Below, one piece after another: positions 21,509 through 31,627 of a stretch of 64,000 bases of DNA. The notes under the pieces were generated by a model. It made no database searches and was not told where the DNA came from. It was given only the letters and a program-made list of their open reading frames with translations. The position numbers and the translations under genes were made by a program. The stretch's first letter is position 1. Each line of letters opens with the position of its first letter. The DNA is from Pelagadaptatus aseana (lineage in GTDB: Bacteria; Pseudomonadota; Gammaproteobacteria; Pseudomonadales; Cellvibrionaceae): the NCBI GenBank assembly GCA_040365065.1, contig BAABNI010000001.1:372001-436000 (forward strand), in the 5' to 3' direction.

Positions 21509-22495
21509 ATGAAAGACATCCCCATACCCGTTCGCTCAGAAAAGAGTCCCTTTCTGCAGGGAGTTCGTACCCATATACGTGCCAAAGGGATGGCGTATAA
21601 AACCGAGCAAACCTACATCCACTGGATCAAGCGCTTTATCTTTTTTAATGGCAAGCGTCACCCGGCTGAAATGGGCAATGAAGAAGCCACCGCATTTTTA
21701 ACCCATCTTGCCGTTAAAGAGAACGTGGCCATCAACACCCAAAAAACAGCGCTGAATGCCATAGCCTTTCTCTACCGGGATATCATCAAACAACCACTGG
21801 AAAATATTAATCACACGCACGCCAGTGTGCCCCGCCAGATCCCGGTTATTTTTACGCACAGGGAAGCGATGCAAATCATCGATGGCATGCCCGGCGACAG
21901 TCAATTAATTTGCGCACTTCTGTACGGCAGCGGCTTGCGAATTTCTGAGGCCATTCGGCTGCGAGTAAAAGATGTGGATTTTGATATGAACGTGCTGAAT
22001 ATTCTGCGCAGCAAGAACAATAAAAACCGGGTCACGGTTTTGCCACAGCAGTTGATTCCCCGTCTGCAACGGCAGATTACCTGGGTGGCAGCCATCCATA
22101 AAAAAGATCTGGCCGATGGCTTTGGTGAAGTGTTTATGCCCGATGCTTTGTTAAAAAAATACCCCACCGATGCCCGCCGGCTTGGCTGGCAGTATTTGTT
22201 CCCGTCACAAAAACTGTCGGTGGATCCACGCAGCGGCGTGATGCGCCGCCATCACATTCTCGACAGCAGCGTGCAGAAGCAGATGCGCAAGGTGGTGCGC
22301 GAACTGAACATCCTGAAAAAGTGCGGCCCCCATACCTTTCGCCACAGTTTTGCCACGCGCCTGCTGGAGCGAGGTCATGATCTGCGAACCATTCAGGAGC
22401 TGCTGGGGCACTCGGATGTGAAGACCACCGAAATTTATACCCATGTGGTGAAGCAGGGCGGCAAGGGGGTATTAAGCCCGCTGGATCAGCATTAA
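21509..22495 (+). CDS. intI: Integron integrase IntI (tyrosine recombinase)
   Basis: 328 residues. Catalytic residues are visible: Arg in LLYGSGLRISEAIRL, HTFRHSFATRLLERG (H-x-x-R), LGHSDVKTTEIYTH (His and the Tyr nucleophile). The stretch YPTDARRLGWQYLFPSQ between them is the extra helix region specific to IntI. It recombines attC and attI sites as folded single strands. The start chosen, MKDIPIPVRS, matches normal length; the frame stays open 47 codons upstream (to 21368) without family resemblance. It is divergent from the cassettes, the standard layout. Confidence 0.95.
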   Translation: MKDIPIPVRSEKSPFLQGVRTHIRAKGMAYKTEQTYIHWIKRFIFFNGKRHPAEMGNEEATAFLTHLAVKENVAINTQKTALNAIAFLYRDIIKQPLENINHTHASVPRQIPVIFTHREAMQIIDGMPGDSQLICALLYGSGLRISEAIRLRVKDVDFDMNVLNILRSKNNKNRVTVLPQQLIPRLQRQITWVAAIHKKDLADGFGEVFMPDALLKKYPTDARRLGWQYLFPSQKLSVDPRSGVMRRHHILDSSVQKQMRKVVRELNILKKCGPHTFRHSFATRLLERGHDLRTIQELLGHSDVKTTEIYTHVVKQGGKGVLSPLDQH

Positions 22496-22670
22496 TACCC
22501 CTTGTCGGTCGGCGTCTGAGCATTATCGGACGCGCGGGTTAGTTCGTTTTTTATTGATGAATGCTCCCGAATAATCGTTGTATGGCACAAGCCCCGGCCC
22601 TTGATTTCTGCTAAACTCACCCGCCTGAATTTTAACCACCCTGATTTCGCTTTTGGCAACGAGGTTTACC

Positions 22671-24509
22671 ATGCCTGTTTATCGCTCCAAGACTTCCACC
22701 GCTGGCCGCAATATGGCCGGCGCCCGCGCCCTGTGGCGCGCCACGGGAATGAAAGACGACGACTTTCACAAGCCCATTATCGCTGTGGCCAACTCCTTTA
22801 CCCAGTTTGTACCGGGGCATGTGCACCTGAAGGACATGGGTCAGTTGGTGGCGCGCGAGATCGAGAAAGCCGGTGGCGTAGCCAAAGAATTCAACACCAT
22901 TGCCGTGGATGACGGCATTGCCATGGGGCATGACGGCATGCTGTATTCGCTGCCTTCGCGCGACATCATCGCCGACTCAGTGGAGTACATGGTCAACGCC
23001 CACTGCGCCGACGCCATTGTCTGTATTTCCAACTGCGACAAGATCACTCCGGGGATGCTGATGGCCTCCATGCGCCTGAATATTCCGGTGATCTTTGTCA
23101 CCGGCGGCCCCATGGAAGCCGGCAAGACCAAGCTGGCCGAACACAAGCTGGATCTGGTGGACGCCATGGTCATCGCCGCAGACGACAAGGCCAGCGACGA
23201 AGAAGTCGAGCAGATCGAGCGCAGCGCCTGCCCCACCTGTGGCTCCTGCTCCGGCATGTTTACCGCCAACTCCATGAACTGTCTGGCCGAGGCACTGGGT
23301 CTGGCGCTGCCGGGTAACGGCACCGTGGTGGCCACCCACGCCGACCGCGAAGACCTGTTCCTGCGCGCCGGCCGCACCATTGTTGATCTGGCCAAGCGCT
23401 ACTACGAGCAGGACGACGAGTCAGTGCTGCCGCGCTCCATCGGTTCCTATAAAGCTTTTGAAAACATTGTGGCACTGGATATCGCTATGGGCGGTTCCAC
23501 CAACACCATTCTGCACTTGCTGGCCATTGCCCAGGAAGCCGAGCTGGACTTCACCATGAAGGACATCGATCGCCTGTCCAAGGAGATCCCGCAGCTGTGT
23601 AAAGTGGCTCCCAACACTCCGGAATACCACATCGAAGACGTGCACCGCGCCGGTGGCATCATGGCCATTCTGGGTGAACTGGATCGCGCCGGCCGCCTCA
23701 ACACCGACGTTCCGACCGTCCACAGCGCCACCATGAAAGACGCTCTGGACGAGTGGGACATCATGCGCAGCCCGTCTCCGGAAGTAATGAAGTTCTACAA
23801 GGCTGGCCCCGCTGGCATTCCGACCCAGACCGCCTTCAGCCAAAGCACCCGCTGGCCGACGCTGGATGCCGATCGCAAGAACGGCTGCATTCGCTCGCTG
23901 GAGCATGCCTTCAGTCTGGAAGGCGGCCTGGCGGTGCTGTACGGCAACATCGCGCTGGACGGCTGTGTGGTGAAAACCGCCGGCGTGGATGAATCCATTC
24001 TGGTGTTTGAAGGCACCGCCCACGTCACTGAATCCCAGGACGAAGCGGTACAGAATATCCTCGATGACAAGGTCAAAGAGGGCGACGTGGTGATTGTTCG
24101 CTACGAGGGTCCGCGCGGTGGTCCGGGTATGCAGGAGATGTTGTACCCGACCTCTTACATCAAGTCCAAGGGTTTGGGCAAAGCCTGTGCCCTGCTGACC
24201 GATGGCCGTTTCTCCGGCGGTACTTCCGGCCTGTCCATTGGCCACGTATCACCAGAGGCCGCCGCAGGTGGCGCCATTGGTCTGGTGCGCGATGGCGATC
24301 GCATCAAGATCGACATCCCCAACCGCACCATCAATGTGCTGGTGGGTGATGAAGAGCTGGCCGAGCGTCGCGTCGAGCAGGACAAGCTGGGCTGGAAGCC
24401 AGCCAAAGAGCGTCCGCGTAAAGTGAGTGCGGCGTTGAAGGCCTATGCGTTGCTGGCCACCAGTGCCGATAAGGGTGCGGTCCGGGATTTGGCCAAGCTG
24501 GAAGACTAA
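22671..24509 (+). CDS. ilvD: Dihydroxy-acid dehydratase
   Basis: 612 residues, normal length. Converts 2,3-dihydroxy-isovalerate and -methylvalerate to 2-oxo acids for valine, leucine and isoleucine synthesis. Iron-sulfur ligands are visible at [10 protein letters not shown] and [20 protein letters not shown]; the C-terminal [22 protein letters not shown] is the substrate-Mg region. I chose [10 protein letters not shown] as start over an in-frame codon six residues earlier. Monocistronic, with a terminator after it shared with the convergent ubiD. Confidence 0.97.
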   Translation: MPVYRSKTSTAGRNMAGARALWRATGMKDDDFHKPIIAVANSFTQFVPGHVHLKDMGQLVAREIEKAGGVAKEFNTIAVDDGIAMGHDGMLYSLPSRDIIADSVEYMVNAHCADAIVCISNCDKITPGMLMASMRLNIPVIFVTGGPMEAGKTKLAEHKLDLVDAMVIAADDKASDEEVEQIERSACPTCGSCSGMFTANSMNCLAEALGLALPGNGTVVATHADREDLFLRAGRTIVDLAKRYYEQDDESVLPRSIGSYKAFENIVALDIAMGGSTNTILHLLAIAQEAELDFTMKDIDRLSKEIPQLCKVAPNTPEYHIEDVHRAGGIMAILGELDRAGRLNTDVPTVHSATMKDALDEWDIMRSPSPEVMKFYKAGPAGIPTQTAFSQSTRWPTLDADRKNGCIRSLEHAFSLEGGLAVLYGNIALDGCVVKTAGVDESILVFEGTAHVTESQDEAVQNILDDKVKEGDVVIVRYEGPRGGPGMQEMLYPTSYIKSKGLGKACALLTDGRFSGGTSGLSIGHVSPEAAAGGAIGLVRDGDRIKIDIPNRTINVLVGDEELAERRVEQDKLGWKPAKERPRKVSAALKAYALLATSADKGAVRDLAKLED

Positions 24510-24534
24510 AACCCGAGCCACTCTGGTGTAAAAA

Positions 24535-24565
24535 GAAAAAGGAGCTGATTACAGCTCCTTTTTTT
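24535..24565. terminator. Bidirectional terminator between ilvD and ubiD
   Basis: Stem AAGGAGCTG / CAGCTCCTT with a 4-base loop (ATTA), followed by T5 on the plus strand and preceded by A-rich sequence. The right arm lies inside the last codons of ubiD (KKEL and stop), so ubiD's 3' end doubles as the terminator of ilvD. Confidence 0.85.
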
Positions 24566-26036
24566 GTGGCAACTCAATCCCAAGACTGGCCCACTTTTCA
24601 TCCACCTTTTTGATCACCTCGGGGTCCTGCACAATTGGCTCACCCCACTCGCGATCGGTTTCACCGGGCCACTTGTTGGTTGCGTCCATGCCCATCTTGG
24701 AGCCCAGACCGGAGACCGGCGAGGCAAAATCCAGATAGTCGATCGGGGTGTTCTCCACCATCACGGTATCGCGCACCGGATCCATGCGCGTGGTGATGGC
24801 CCAGATCACATCGTTCCAGTCGCGGGCGTTGATGTCGTCGTCGCAGACGATCACAAACTTGGTGTACATAAACTGGCGCAGGAACGACCAGACACCCATC
24901 ATCACCCGCTTGGCGTGACCGGGGTACTGCTTCTTCATGGTCACCACCGCCATGCGGTAGGAGCAGCCCTCAGGTGGCAGATAGAAGTCCACCACTTCCG
25001 GAAACTGCTTTTGCAGAATCGGCACAAACACTTCGTTGAGCGCCACACCCAGTACCGCCGGCTCATCCGGTGGGCGGCCGGTGTAGGTGCTGTGATAAAT
25101 CGGGTCGCGGCGGTGGGTGATTTTTTCCACGGTAAACACCGGGAACTGATCCACCTCGTTGTAGTAGCCGGTGTGGTCGCCGTAGGGGCCTTCGTCGGCC
25201 ATCTCGTCGGGGTAAATAAAGCCTTCCAGGACAATCTCGGCGGAGGCAGGCACCTGCAAATCGTTGCTCAGGCTTTTCGCCACTTCGGTTTTTTCACCGC
25301 GCAGCAAACCGGCAAAGGCGTATTCGCTTAAGGTATCGGGCACCGGCGTCACCGCGCCGAGAATGGTGGCGGGATCGGCACCCAGCGCCACCGAAACCGG
25401 GTAGGGTTTACCGGGGTGCTGTTGTTGCCACTCGCGAAAATCCAGCGCGCCACCACGGTGGGACAACCAGCGCATGATCAGCTTGTTCTTGGCGATCTTC
25501 TGCATGCGGTAGATGCCGAGATTCTGCCGCTCTTTGTTCGGCCCGCGGGTAATCACCAGCGGCCAGGTAACCAGAGGTGCGGCATCGCCAGGCCAGCAGG
25601 TCTGGATCGGCAATTTATCAAGGTCAATCCGATCTTGTTCCAGCACCACCTGCTGACAGGCCGGGCGCGAAATAAGTTTCGGCCCCATGTTCAATACCTG
25701 CTTGAAGATCGGCAGTTTTTGCAGGGCATCGCGAAAACCGCGCGGGGGATCAGGCTCTTTCAGAAAGGCCATCAGTTGGCCGATCTCGCGAAACTTTTCT
25801 TTGGATTCTTCGCCCATGCCCAGCGCCACGCGCTGGGTACTGCCAAACAGGTTGGCCAGCACCGGCATGTCGTGGCCGATGACATTTTCAAACAGCAGGG
25901 CGGGGCCGCCGGCTCGCAGGGTGCGGTCACAGATTTCCGTCATTTCCAGATTGGCATCGACGGGTACGGTCACGCGCTTGAGTTCACCGCGTTCTTCCAG
26001 CAGCTTGATAAAGTCGCGCAGGTCTTTATATTTCAT
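24549..26036 (-). CDS. ubiD: 4-hydroxy-3-polyprenylbenzoate decarboxylase UbiD
   Basis: 495 residues. Prenylated-FMN-dependent decarboxylase in ubiquinone biosynthesis, acting on 3-polyprenyl-4-hydroxybenzoate. Family signatures include [19 protein letters not shown] at the start, [18 protein letters not shown] and [19 protein letters not shown] (catalytic Glu region). The ATG giving MKYKDL is preferred to a TTG seven codons earlier. It is convergent with ilvD. Confidence 0.95.
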   Translation of the reverse strand: MKYKDLRDFIKLLEERGELKRVTVPVDANLEMTEICDRTLRAGGPALLFENVIGHDMPVLANLFGSTQRVALGMGEESKEKFREIGQLMAFLKEPDPPRGFRDALQKLPIFKQVLNMGPKLISRPACQQVVLEQDRIDLDKLPIQTCWPGDAAPLVTWPLVITRGPNKERQNLGIYRMQKIAKNKLIMRWLSHRGGALDFREWQQQHPGKPYPVSVALGADPATILGAVTPVPDTLSEYAFAGLLRGEKTEVAKSLSNDLQVPASAEIVLEGFIYPDEMADEGPYGDHTGYYNEVDQFPVFTVEKITHRRDPIYHSTYTGRPPDEPAVLGVALNEVFVPILQKQFPEVVDFYLPPEGCSYRMAVVTMKKQYPGHAKRVMMGVWSFLRQFMYTKFVIVCDDDINARDWNDVIWAITTRMDPVRDTVMVENTPIDYLDFASPVSGLGSKMGMDATNKWPGETDREWGEPIVQDPEVIKKVDEKWASLGIELPQKKEL

Positions 26037-26143
26037 GAGAGTCTTATTCGTTAACAAATATGGGCGCGACTACCGAAGCGTGCGCTATAAAAAGAAGGCT
26101 ATTGTAGCCCAGCTAAAAACCACAAGGGGAGATTTATACGGCC

Positions 26144-27154
26144 ATGGAAGACATCTGGAGCACTTTGCAGTCCTGGTTGATTCCGCTGCTGCCGGCACTG
26201 GGGATTGTGGCCGCCACGGTGGTGGTATTCAGTTTGTTGTCGCGCAAGCCGGCGGTACAGACTCAGGGGCACCGTTTCCGCGGCCAGTTGTGGGGACTGT
26301 TTGTGGTATTGGCCTCGTTGATCGGCATCATCCTGACTCTGCCTCTGGAAAGTGATACCCGCGGCCAGTTATTAACCCTGTTGGGTTTGCTGCTCACCGC
26401 CATTATTACCCTGTCATCCCCCACCATTGCCGCCAACGCCATGGCCGGGTTTATGCTGCGCTCGCAGAAAAGTTTTACCCCCGGTGATTTTATTCAGGTG
26501 GGCGATCACTTTGGCCGCGTCACCGAGCAGGATTTGTTTCACACCGAAATCCAAACCATTGATCGCGACTTGCTGACACTGCCCAATCTGTATCTGTCGT
26601 CCAACCCGTTCAAGGTGGTGCACGCCAGTGGCACCATCATTTCCGCGGAAGTGTCGCTGGGTTACGACGTCGACAATCATCTGGTGGAGGGCTTGTTGAT
26701 ACAGGCGGCGGCCGAAACCGAACTGGCCGATCCCTTTGTGCAGATTGTCGAGCTGGGAGATTTTTCCGTGGTGTATCGCGTCAGCGGCTTTCTCGAAAAC
26801 GTCAAACAGATGCTGTCGGTGCGCTCGCAATTGCGCCGCAATATGATGGATTGTTTGCACAATCAGAACATTGAAATTGCGTCACCATCGATCATGAATC
26901 AGCGGCCGTTGACGGCGCCGATCATCCCAGAGCGCTCGTTTGTATTGGCGGGCGATTCGGACAACAACCCCGAAGCCCGGGTGTTCGACAAAGCCGAACA
27001 GGCGCAGCAGATTATCGAATTGGAAAACCACTACAACGAATTAAAAGCCGAGCTGGAGTCGCCCGATATGGCGGACGACATCCGCGAGAAAAAAGTGCGG
27101 CGTCTGAAAGCGATCAAACGCGCACTAAAAAGTCTGGAACAGAAAAGCGATTAA
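26144..27154 (+). CDS. MscS family mechanosensitive channel
   Basis: 336 residues. Three or four N-terminal helices are followed by the pore helix and beta domain: SPTIAANAMAGFMLRSQKSFTPGDFIQVGDHFGRVTEQDLFHTEIQTIDRDLLTLPNLYLSSNPFKVVHASG, which is the MscS signature region. The C-terminal 70 residues are charged and coiled-coil-like (AEQAQQIIELENHYNELKAELESPD), a cytoplasmic extension. It acts as a tension-gated release channel in the inner membrane. The stop overlaps an AT-only palindrome. Confidence 0.93.
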   Translation: MEDIWSTLQSWLIPLLPALGIVAATVVVFSLLSRKPAVQTQGHRFRGQLWGLFVVLASLIGIILTLPLESDTRGQLLTLLGLLLTAIITLSSPTIAANAMAGFMLRSQKSFTPGDFIQVGDHFGRVTEQDLFHTEIQTIDRDLLTLPNLYLSSNPFKVVHASGTIISAEVSLGYDVDNHLVEGLLIQAAAETELADPFVQIVELGDFSVVYRVSGFLENVKQMLSVRSQLRRNMMDCLHNQNIEIASPSIMNQRPLTAPIIPERSFVLAGDSDNNPEARVFDKAEQAQQIIELENHYNELKAELESPDMADDIREKKVRRLKAIKRALKSLEQKSD

Positions 27155-27176
27155 TAACTTTTTAAAAAGTTATTAA
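27151..27176. terminator. AT-only perfect palindrome after the mscS-like gene
   Basis: 26 bp, each half TTAATAACTTTTT / its complement, including the TAA stop of the channel gene. It could fold in RNA as an all-A/U stem with no GC. As a classical terminator it is weak; it is adjacent to the dispersed repeat at 27178-27332. Confidence 0.45.
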
Positions 27177-27177
27177 T

Positions 27178-27332
27178 CGTCCTGATGAGCAACGCGAAGA
27201 AGGACCTCAGGAATATCACAACAAGCCCCAGAAGATCCTTCGTCATTGCCACTCCTCAGGATGACACTGTTTAGAATCACTGCCACTTCTGACAAACTGT
27301 CATCCTGATGAGCAACGCGAAGAAGGATCTCT
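27178..27332. repeat. Dispersed repeat element with direct and inverted copies of one motif
   Basis: Two direct copies of CCTGATGAGCAACGCGAAGA (in 27181-27210 and 27303-27332) each followed by AGGA-CTC, and an inverted relative at about 27232-27266 (GATCCTTCGTCATTGCC...TCAGGATGAC). The same element recurs in inverted form at 48768-48856 and 49539-49629. Located between convergent gene ends. Confidence 0.8.
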
Positions 27333-27338
27333 GATTAA

Positions 27339-28556
27339 TTAAGCTTCCGGCAACGGCAAATCCGGCAGCATACCGGTAAAGTGCAACAGTCCCTGCTGGT
27401 AGTACTCGGTACTCTGTTCGTGCTCACCCAGATGAGCCAGCAATCTGGCCAGCTCGGCGTAGGCCGCCGCGGAGCCGTGAATTTTTAAACTGCTGGAAAA
27501 GTAATCCCGCGCCTTGCCCCACAATTGATTGCGCATGGCCAAACGTCCCAGCGTCAGCAACAGGCTGGCGTTGCCCGGACGTTCTTTCAGCCAGCTTTCC
27601 GCCTGCAGTAACTGTCGGCTCGGGTCCGCGCCCGCCACCAAACCATAGTGTTCCACCAAACGGTTATCCCAGTTTTTCTGCAAATTTTTGCGCAGCAAAA
27701 CTTCCGCTTCGTTGCTTTCACCCAGGCTCAGCAAGTTGTTGGTGTACTCGAGAATGATGTCGACATTCAGCTGCGCCATGTAAGGCAGACGCTGCCAGCG
27801 GCCGTGCAGATTTTCCAGCGGTTTGTCGCTGGCCGCTGCGGCTTTTAACTGGGCCACATGGAGTGTTTTTTTCATATGACGCAGTTCGTCACCCTGAACA
27901 ATTTTGTAGCGCTCCAGCAGCGGAATAATTTTTTCGAGGGCATCCCAGTCATGCAATTCGGTGTAGACCTGACGCTGTAAATCCAGCACCACCGGATGGC
28001 GTGGCGCCAACTTGCGGGCGCGCTCGAGACTGGCCGCACACTGCTCGAATTTTCTTGCCGCCAGTTGGTGGCGCGCCTGCGTCAGGGTCACCGCCAGCTC
28101 GGCACCGGTCTGGGTTTTATCCGCCTTGGCCAACAGATCATTGGCCTTCTTTTCATCGCCCAATTCAAAGGCACAGGTAGAGGCGGCAATGTAATTGAGC
28201 AGTGGCTCGTCAACTTTGCTGGCGCTGCGAGTCAGTTGCTTAAGGGCCACCTTCCAGTTGCCTTCGATGTAGTTGATCATGCCCTCGGACACTTGCCGGC
28301 GGGCGCGACTTTCGGAGCCAAACAGGGCCAGATTGACGGAGCGTTTGAGCAAACTCCAGCTGCCGCCGGTGAGACGATACAACAGCCACAACAGCGCCAG
28401 TCCGGCCAGCAATAATCCCAGTGCCAGCCACAGCGACATTTCCACCGAGGTATTGCCCACCACCAGCATCAGATAGCTGGGCTGGGTCATCAACCAGTGG
28501 AAACCCAGAGCACCACCGAACAGAACAACGACAAACAGAAACAGATAGCGCTTCAT
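27339..28556 (-). CDS. hemY: HemY protein (heme biosynthesis operon)
   Basis: 405 residues. Two N-terminal transmembrane helices (LFLFVVVLFGGALGFHWLM and LWLALGLLLAGLALLWLLYRL) and a large TPR-type helical region, ending in TEYYQQGLLHFTGML. This is the gammaproteobacterial HemY (not the oxidase), of unclear biochemical role. It starts two bases after hemX ends and is the last gene of hemC-hemD-hemX-hemY. Confidence 0.93.
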   Translation of the reverse strand: MKRYLFLFVVVLFGGALGFHWLMTQPSYLMLVVGNTSVEMSLWLALGLLLAGLALLWLLYRLTGGSWSLLKRSVNLALFGSESRARRQVSEGMINYIEGNWKVALKQLTRSASKVDEPLLNYIAASTCAFELGDEKKANDLLAKADKTQTGAELAVTLTQARHQLAARKFEQCAASLERARKLAPRHPVVLDLQRQVYTELHDWDALEKIIPLLERYKIVQGDELRHMKKTLHVAQLKAAAASDKPLENLHGRWQRLPYMAQLNVDIILEYTNNLLSLGESNEAEVLLRKNLQKNWDNRLVEHYGLVAGADPSRQLLQAESWLKERPGNASLLLTLGRLAMRNQLWGKARDYFSSSLKIHGSAAAYAELARLLAHLGEHEQSTEYYQQGLLHFTGMLPDLPLPEA

Positions 28557-28558
28557 GA

Positions 28559-29827
28559 TTACACCTCTTCCGCGGTCAGCGCGTCGGTTCCGAGCGAATC
28601 CAATTTGTGTTGCCTTGAAATAAACTCGCGCAGTGCCGTCAGGGAAGCGCTGATGCTTGGCAGCTGCACTTTAACGTCCATCTGTGCCAGCGAGTGCACT
28701 TCATCGGCCAGCAACAGCCCCTTGTCCTGAGTGGCAAAATACTTGCGCAGCAGCGCTTCGGTTTCCGCCAGACTGTGCTGATACACCTGTGTGTTCTCAC
28801 GCAGCATGGCGAGTTGTGCCTGCTCCAGTGTGAGGCGAATGTTCTGGCGCAGATAGGCCGAGCTTTCCGGCGGCAGGACCGGCACGATGGTCTGATCGTG
28901 ATGGCGCACGCGAATGTACTTGCCCACCACGGCCATGGCTTCCCAGAAGTTGGTTTTGATTCGGGTCCAGACTCCCTGATCCAGTTGCTGTTCGCTTTCT
29001 GCCACCATGGCTTCGGCGACAGGCACCGGCTGTTCTTTAACACTCAGATCACCGGGCAGATCCGACAGAGCTTCAATCTGTTCCGAGAGTGCCGCCAATT
29101 GCAGGTAGAGACCACTGCGATCGACACCGGGGGCCAGTTTCAACGCCGCCATATCGCGCGCCAGTTGTTGCCGCACGGGGAACAATTCGTCGTTGTCCAG
29201 ATCTTTAAGAATCTGATCCGCCGCCTGCAGCAGCGCCAGCGCACCCTCGGTGCCGCGCTCCATCAACATGCGCTGATTGGCCAGACGCAACAGGTACTCA
29301 GCTTCGGCCAGCAGCCAGTCATCGCGGTTGGTGCTTTCCAAACTGCGCAGGCGCTTGCTGTTGTGTTCCAGGCGTTTGTCGATGCCGGCAATCGCCGCTC
29401 GCCAGCTGGACTGATCGCGGGCTTCCTCCAGCAACTGCTGCATCTCAATCATGCGTGCCTGCTGACCCTCAAGATTTTTTTGCAGGCTGGTCTGGGTTGC
29501 CACCAGTGTGCGCTGTTGCATCCAGCCCCAGTAGCCCATACCCGCCACAGTAATCAGCACCAGCAGCATCAATATCAGCAGCAGCGGGGAACTCTTGCGC
29601 GGTGCCGTCGCTACCGGCGGGGCAAGCTTGGCCGGCTGGCTGGCTGATTCGGCCGCGGCCGGCTTATCCTCGGTAGGCTGATCTGCTGCAACGGGTTTAT
29701 CCTCCGCCACACTGGCCTCGGTTGCATTCGCCCCGGTCTCTTCGGTCTTGATCTCTTCAGGCTTGGTCTCTTCGACCTTGGAGGAAGGGGGATTAGAGGA
29801 AGGAGGATTGGAAGACTCAGTGCTCAT
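28559..29827 (-). CDS. hemX: HemX (uroporphyrinogen-III C-methyltransferase-like) membrane protein
   Basis: 422 residues from the ATG that overlaps the hemD stop (ATGA). The first ~80 residues are a low-complexity Ser/Pro and Glu/Lys/Ala-rich tail, then one transmembrane helix (LLLILMLLVLITVAGMGYWGW) and a coiled-coil/helical extracytoplasmic domain with RSLESTNRDDWLLAEAEYLLRLANQRML, the HemX signature. Despite the name it has no methyltransferase motif. Its role in heme synthesis is unproven. Confidence 0.92.
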   Translation of the reverse strand: MSTESSNPPSSNPPSSKVEETKPEEIKTEETGANATEASVAEDKPVAADQPTEDKPAAAESASQPAKLAPPVATAPRKSSPLLLILMLLVLITVAGMGYWGWMQQRTLVATQTSLQKNLEGQQARMIEMQQLLEEARDQSSWRAAIAGIDKRLEHNSKRLRSLESTNRDDWLLAEAEYLLRLANQRMLMERGTEGALALLQAADQILKDLDNDELFPVRQQLARDMAALKLAPGVDRSGLYLQLAALSEQIEALSDLPGDLSVKEQPVPVAEAMVAESEQQLDQGVWTRIKTNFWEAMAVVGKYIRVRHHDQTIVPVLPPESSAYLRQNIRLTLEQAQLAMLRENTQVYQHSLAETEALLRKYFATQDKGLLLADEVHSLAQMDVKVQLPSISASLTALREFISRQHKLDSLGTDALTAEEV

Positions 29828-30639
29828 AGCGTTTCCTGATGTTGATGCCATTCAATCAATGCCCGGGCCATTTCGGCATCCGTGGCATTGATCGCACAAA
29901 TGATGTTGGTGAATTGTAATGATTGGGCTAACTTTAGCACGCGCTCACCGGGAACCAATACGGGCAACTGGCGCCACCCTGTGCGCTGGGTCTGCTGGAT
30001 CACCCGATCCCAGTTCTGCAGGCTTTCGCCACTGTGAAGAGCGACTATGTCGGTGGCCTGACCCCAGTCGCTGCTGGCCAACTCAGTGGCGGTCTCAACC
30101 GGCAACTGGCGCTGATAGAGCTCACAGTAATCCACCTCGGCGCCCCGCTGGCGCAACGCGTCGGCCAGCAGCGGCCGACCGCCCTGACCACGGAAAATCA
30201 AAACCCGCTGACCTTGCAACTGTTGCAAACCGGGCAGCGCCAGCAGCGCTTCCGAGTTCATGGCCACGCCGGCCTCACTGGCATTGATACCATGGGCCGC
30301 CAAACGCTGGGCCGTGGCCGAGCCCACCGCGTAACTGTGGCACGACTCCGGCAGTTGCGGCCAGTCTTGTTGCAACCAGTGGCAGCCGTAATCCACGGCA
30401 TTCTGACTGACAAAAATAAGATGATGGTAGTGATTCAGCTGGCCAAGGCGCTGCTCAATGGCCGCAACCGCCGTGCGGTGTTCTGGGAGGGTTTCGGTGA
30501 AGGGCACCACCTCCATCAGGGTCGCCCGATGGGTGGCGGCCCCCAGCTCGGTAAGCTGCTGTCGCCATTTTTGAGCCTGTCGTTGCGGGCGCGTAATCAG
30601 CACCCTCAGGCCGGACAGAGGCGCGTCGTTACTGACCAT
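29824..30639 (-). CDS. hemD: Uroporphyrinogen-III synthase
   Basis: 271 residues. Cyclises hydroxymethylbilane to uroporphyrinogen III. Seen: [25 protein letters not shown] at the N-terminus, [14 protein letters not shown] and the C-terminal region [27 protein letters not shown], in the expected positions for this poorly conserved family. The start (MVSNDAPLS) overlaps the hemC stop by 11 bases; the longer open frame upstream is the shadow of hemC. Confidence 0.92.
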   Translation of the reverse strand: MVSNDAPLSGLRVLITRPQRQAQKWRQQLTELGAATHRATLMEVVPFTETLPEHRTAVAAIEQRLGQLNHYHHLIFVSQNAVDYGCHWLQQDWPQLPESCHSYAVGSATAQRLAAHGINASEAGVAMNSEALLALPGLQQLQGQRVLIFRGQGGRPLLADALRQRGAEVDYCELYQRQLPVETATELASSDWGQATDIVALHSGESLQNWDRVIQQTQRTGWRQLPVLVPGERVLKLAQSLQFTNIICAINATDAEMARALIEWHQHQETL

Positions 30640-31558
30640 AGACGTCTTTGAGGATGGCGTCGGCACCGGCATCCAGCAGACGCTCGGCCAATGCCACCCC
30701 CAGCTGTTCGGCATCTGCCGCCGGGCCGGTGATCTGGTCTTCCAGCATGTGCTGACCATCGGGGCTGCCCACCAGACCGCGCAACCACAACTGATCGTTG
30801 TCCTGACGCAGGGCAAAACAGCCAATCGGTACCTGACAGCCGCCTTCAAGACGGCGGTTCATGGCCCGCTCGGCCAGCACTCTGGGGGCGGTATCGTCAC
30901 AGTGCAGCGGCTTCAATAAAGCCATGATGTCGGTATCGGCCAGACGAGTCTCGATACCCACGGCCCCCTGACCACCGGCCGGCAGACTCACTTCCGGCTC
31001 AATAAACTGACGAATGCGCTGTTCGAAGCCGAGACGAATCAGACCCGCGGCAGCGAGAATAATGGCGTCGTATTCGCCATCGTCGAGTTTTTGCAAACGG
31101 GTGTTGACGTTGCCGCGCAGAAACTTGATCTGCAAATGCGGGTAACGGGCCAGCAGCTGACACTGACGGCGCAGACTGGAGGTACCCACTACCGCGCCCT
31201 CGGGCAGGGCGTCGAGCGATTCGAAGGTGTTGGAGACAAACGCATCGCGCGGATCTTCCCGCGGGCAGATTACCGCCAGCCCCAGCCCTTCGGGAAATTC
31301 CATGGGCACATCCTTCATCGAGTGCACGGCAATATCCGCGTCACCTTCAAGCATGGCGTGCTCCAGTTCTTTGACAAACAACCCCTTGCCGCCCACCTTG
31401 GCCAGCGGCACGTCGAGAATCTTGTCTCCGCGACTGGTCATGGGCACCAGCTCGACCGTGAGATCCGGGTGATGGGCTTCCAGTTCCGCTTTAACGTATT
31501 CGGCCTGCCACAGGGCGAGGGCACTTTTGCGGGTGGCGATACGGAGGGTTTTGCTCAT
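30629..31558 (-). CDS. hemC: Porphobilinogen deaminase (hydroxymethylbilane synthase)
   Basis: 309 residues. Polymerises four porphobilinogens. The cofactor-binding cysteine is in [15 protein letters not shown]; the substrate and cofactor contacts appear in [28 protein letters not shown] and [18 protein letters not shown]. First gene of hemCDXY and directly downstream of the algZ/algR pair, as in pseudomonads. Confidence 0.96.
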   Translation of the reverse strand: MSKTLRIATRKSALALWQAEYVKAELEAHHPDLTVELVPMTSRGDKILDVPLAKVGGKGLFVKELEHAMLEGDADIAVHSMKDVPMEFPEGLGLAVICPREDPRDAFVSNTFESLDALPEGAVVGTSSLRRQCQLLARYPHLQIKFLRGNVNTRLQKLDDGEYDAIILAAAGLIRLGFEQRIRQFIEPEVSLPAGGQGAVGIETRLADTDIMALLKPLHCDDTAPRVLAERAMNRRLEGGCQVPIGCFALRQDNDQLWLRGLVGSPDGQHMLEDQITGPAADAEQLGVALAERLLDAGADAILKDVYGQ

Positions 31559-31627
31559 GGGGTGTCGACTTCCAATCGTTGAATACTTGGGCGGCGCATC
31601 ATAGCAGTTGCCCGGCTTAATTGCTCC

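Larger units (their letters stand above)
10744..22495. mobile_element. Chromosomal integron: intI, attI and about 17 gene cassettes
   Basis: A tyrosine recombinase of the IntI type (21509-22495, +) faces away from an 10.5-kb array. In the array nearly every short gene is on the minus strand and is separated from the next by a 60-140 bp imperfect palindrome with RYYYAAC at one end and GTTRRRY-like sequence at the other (attC). Cassettes are single-gene, two-gene or gene-less. The distal boundary is not sharp: the last recognisable (degenerate) attC is at about 11.4-11.5 kb and the lipoprotein gene at 10744-11355 may be the last cassette or flanking chromosome. Confidence 0.93.

Noticed and set aside
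23421..24245. Long minus-strand open frame opposite ilvD (274 codons)
   Set aside because: Shadow of ilvD caused by its codon use; no ribosome site and no family resemblance.
28694..29647. 317-codon plus-strand frame opposite hemX
   Set aside because: Antisense shadow of hemX.
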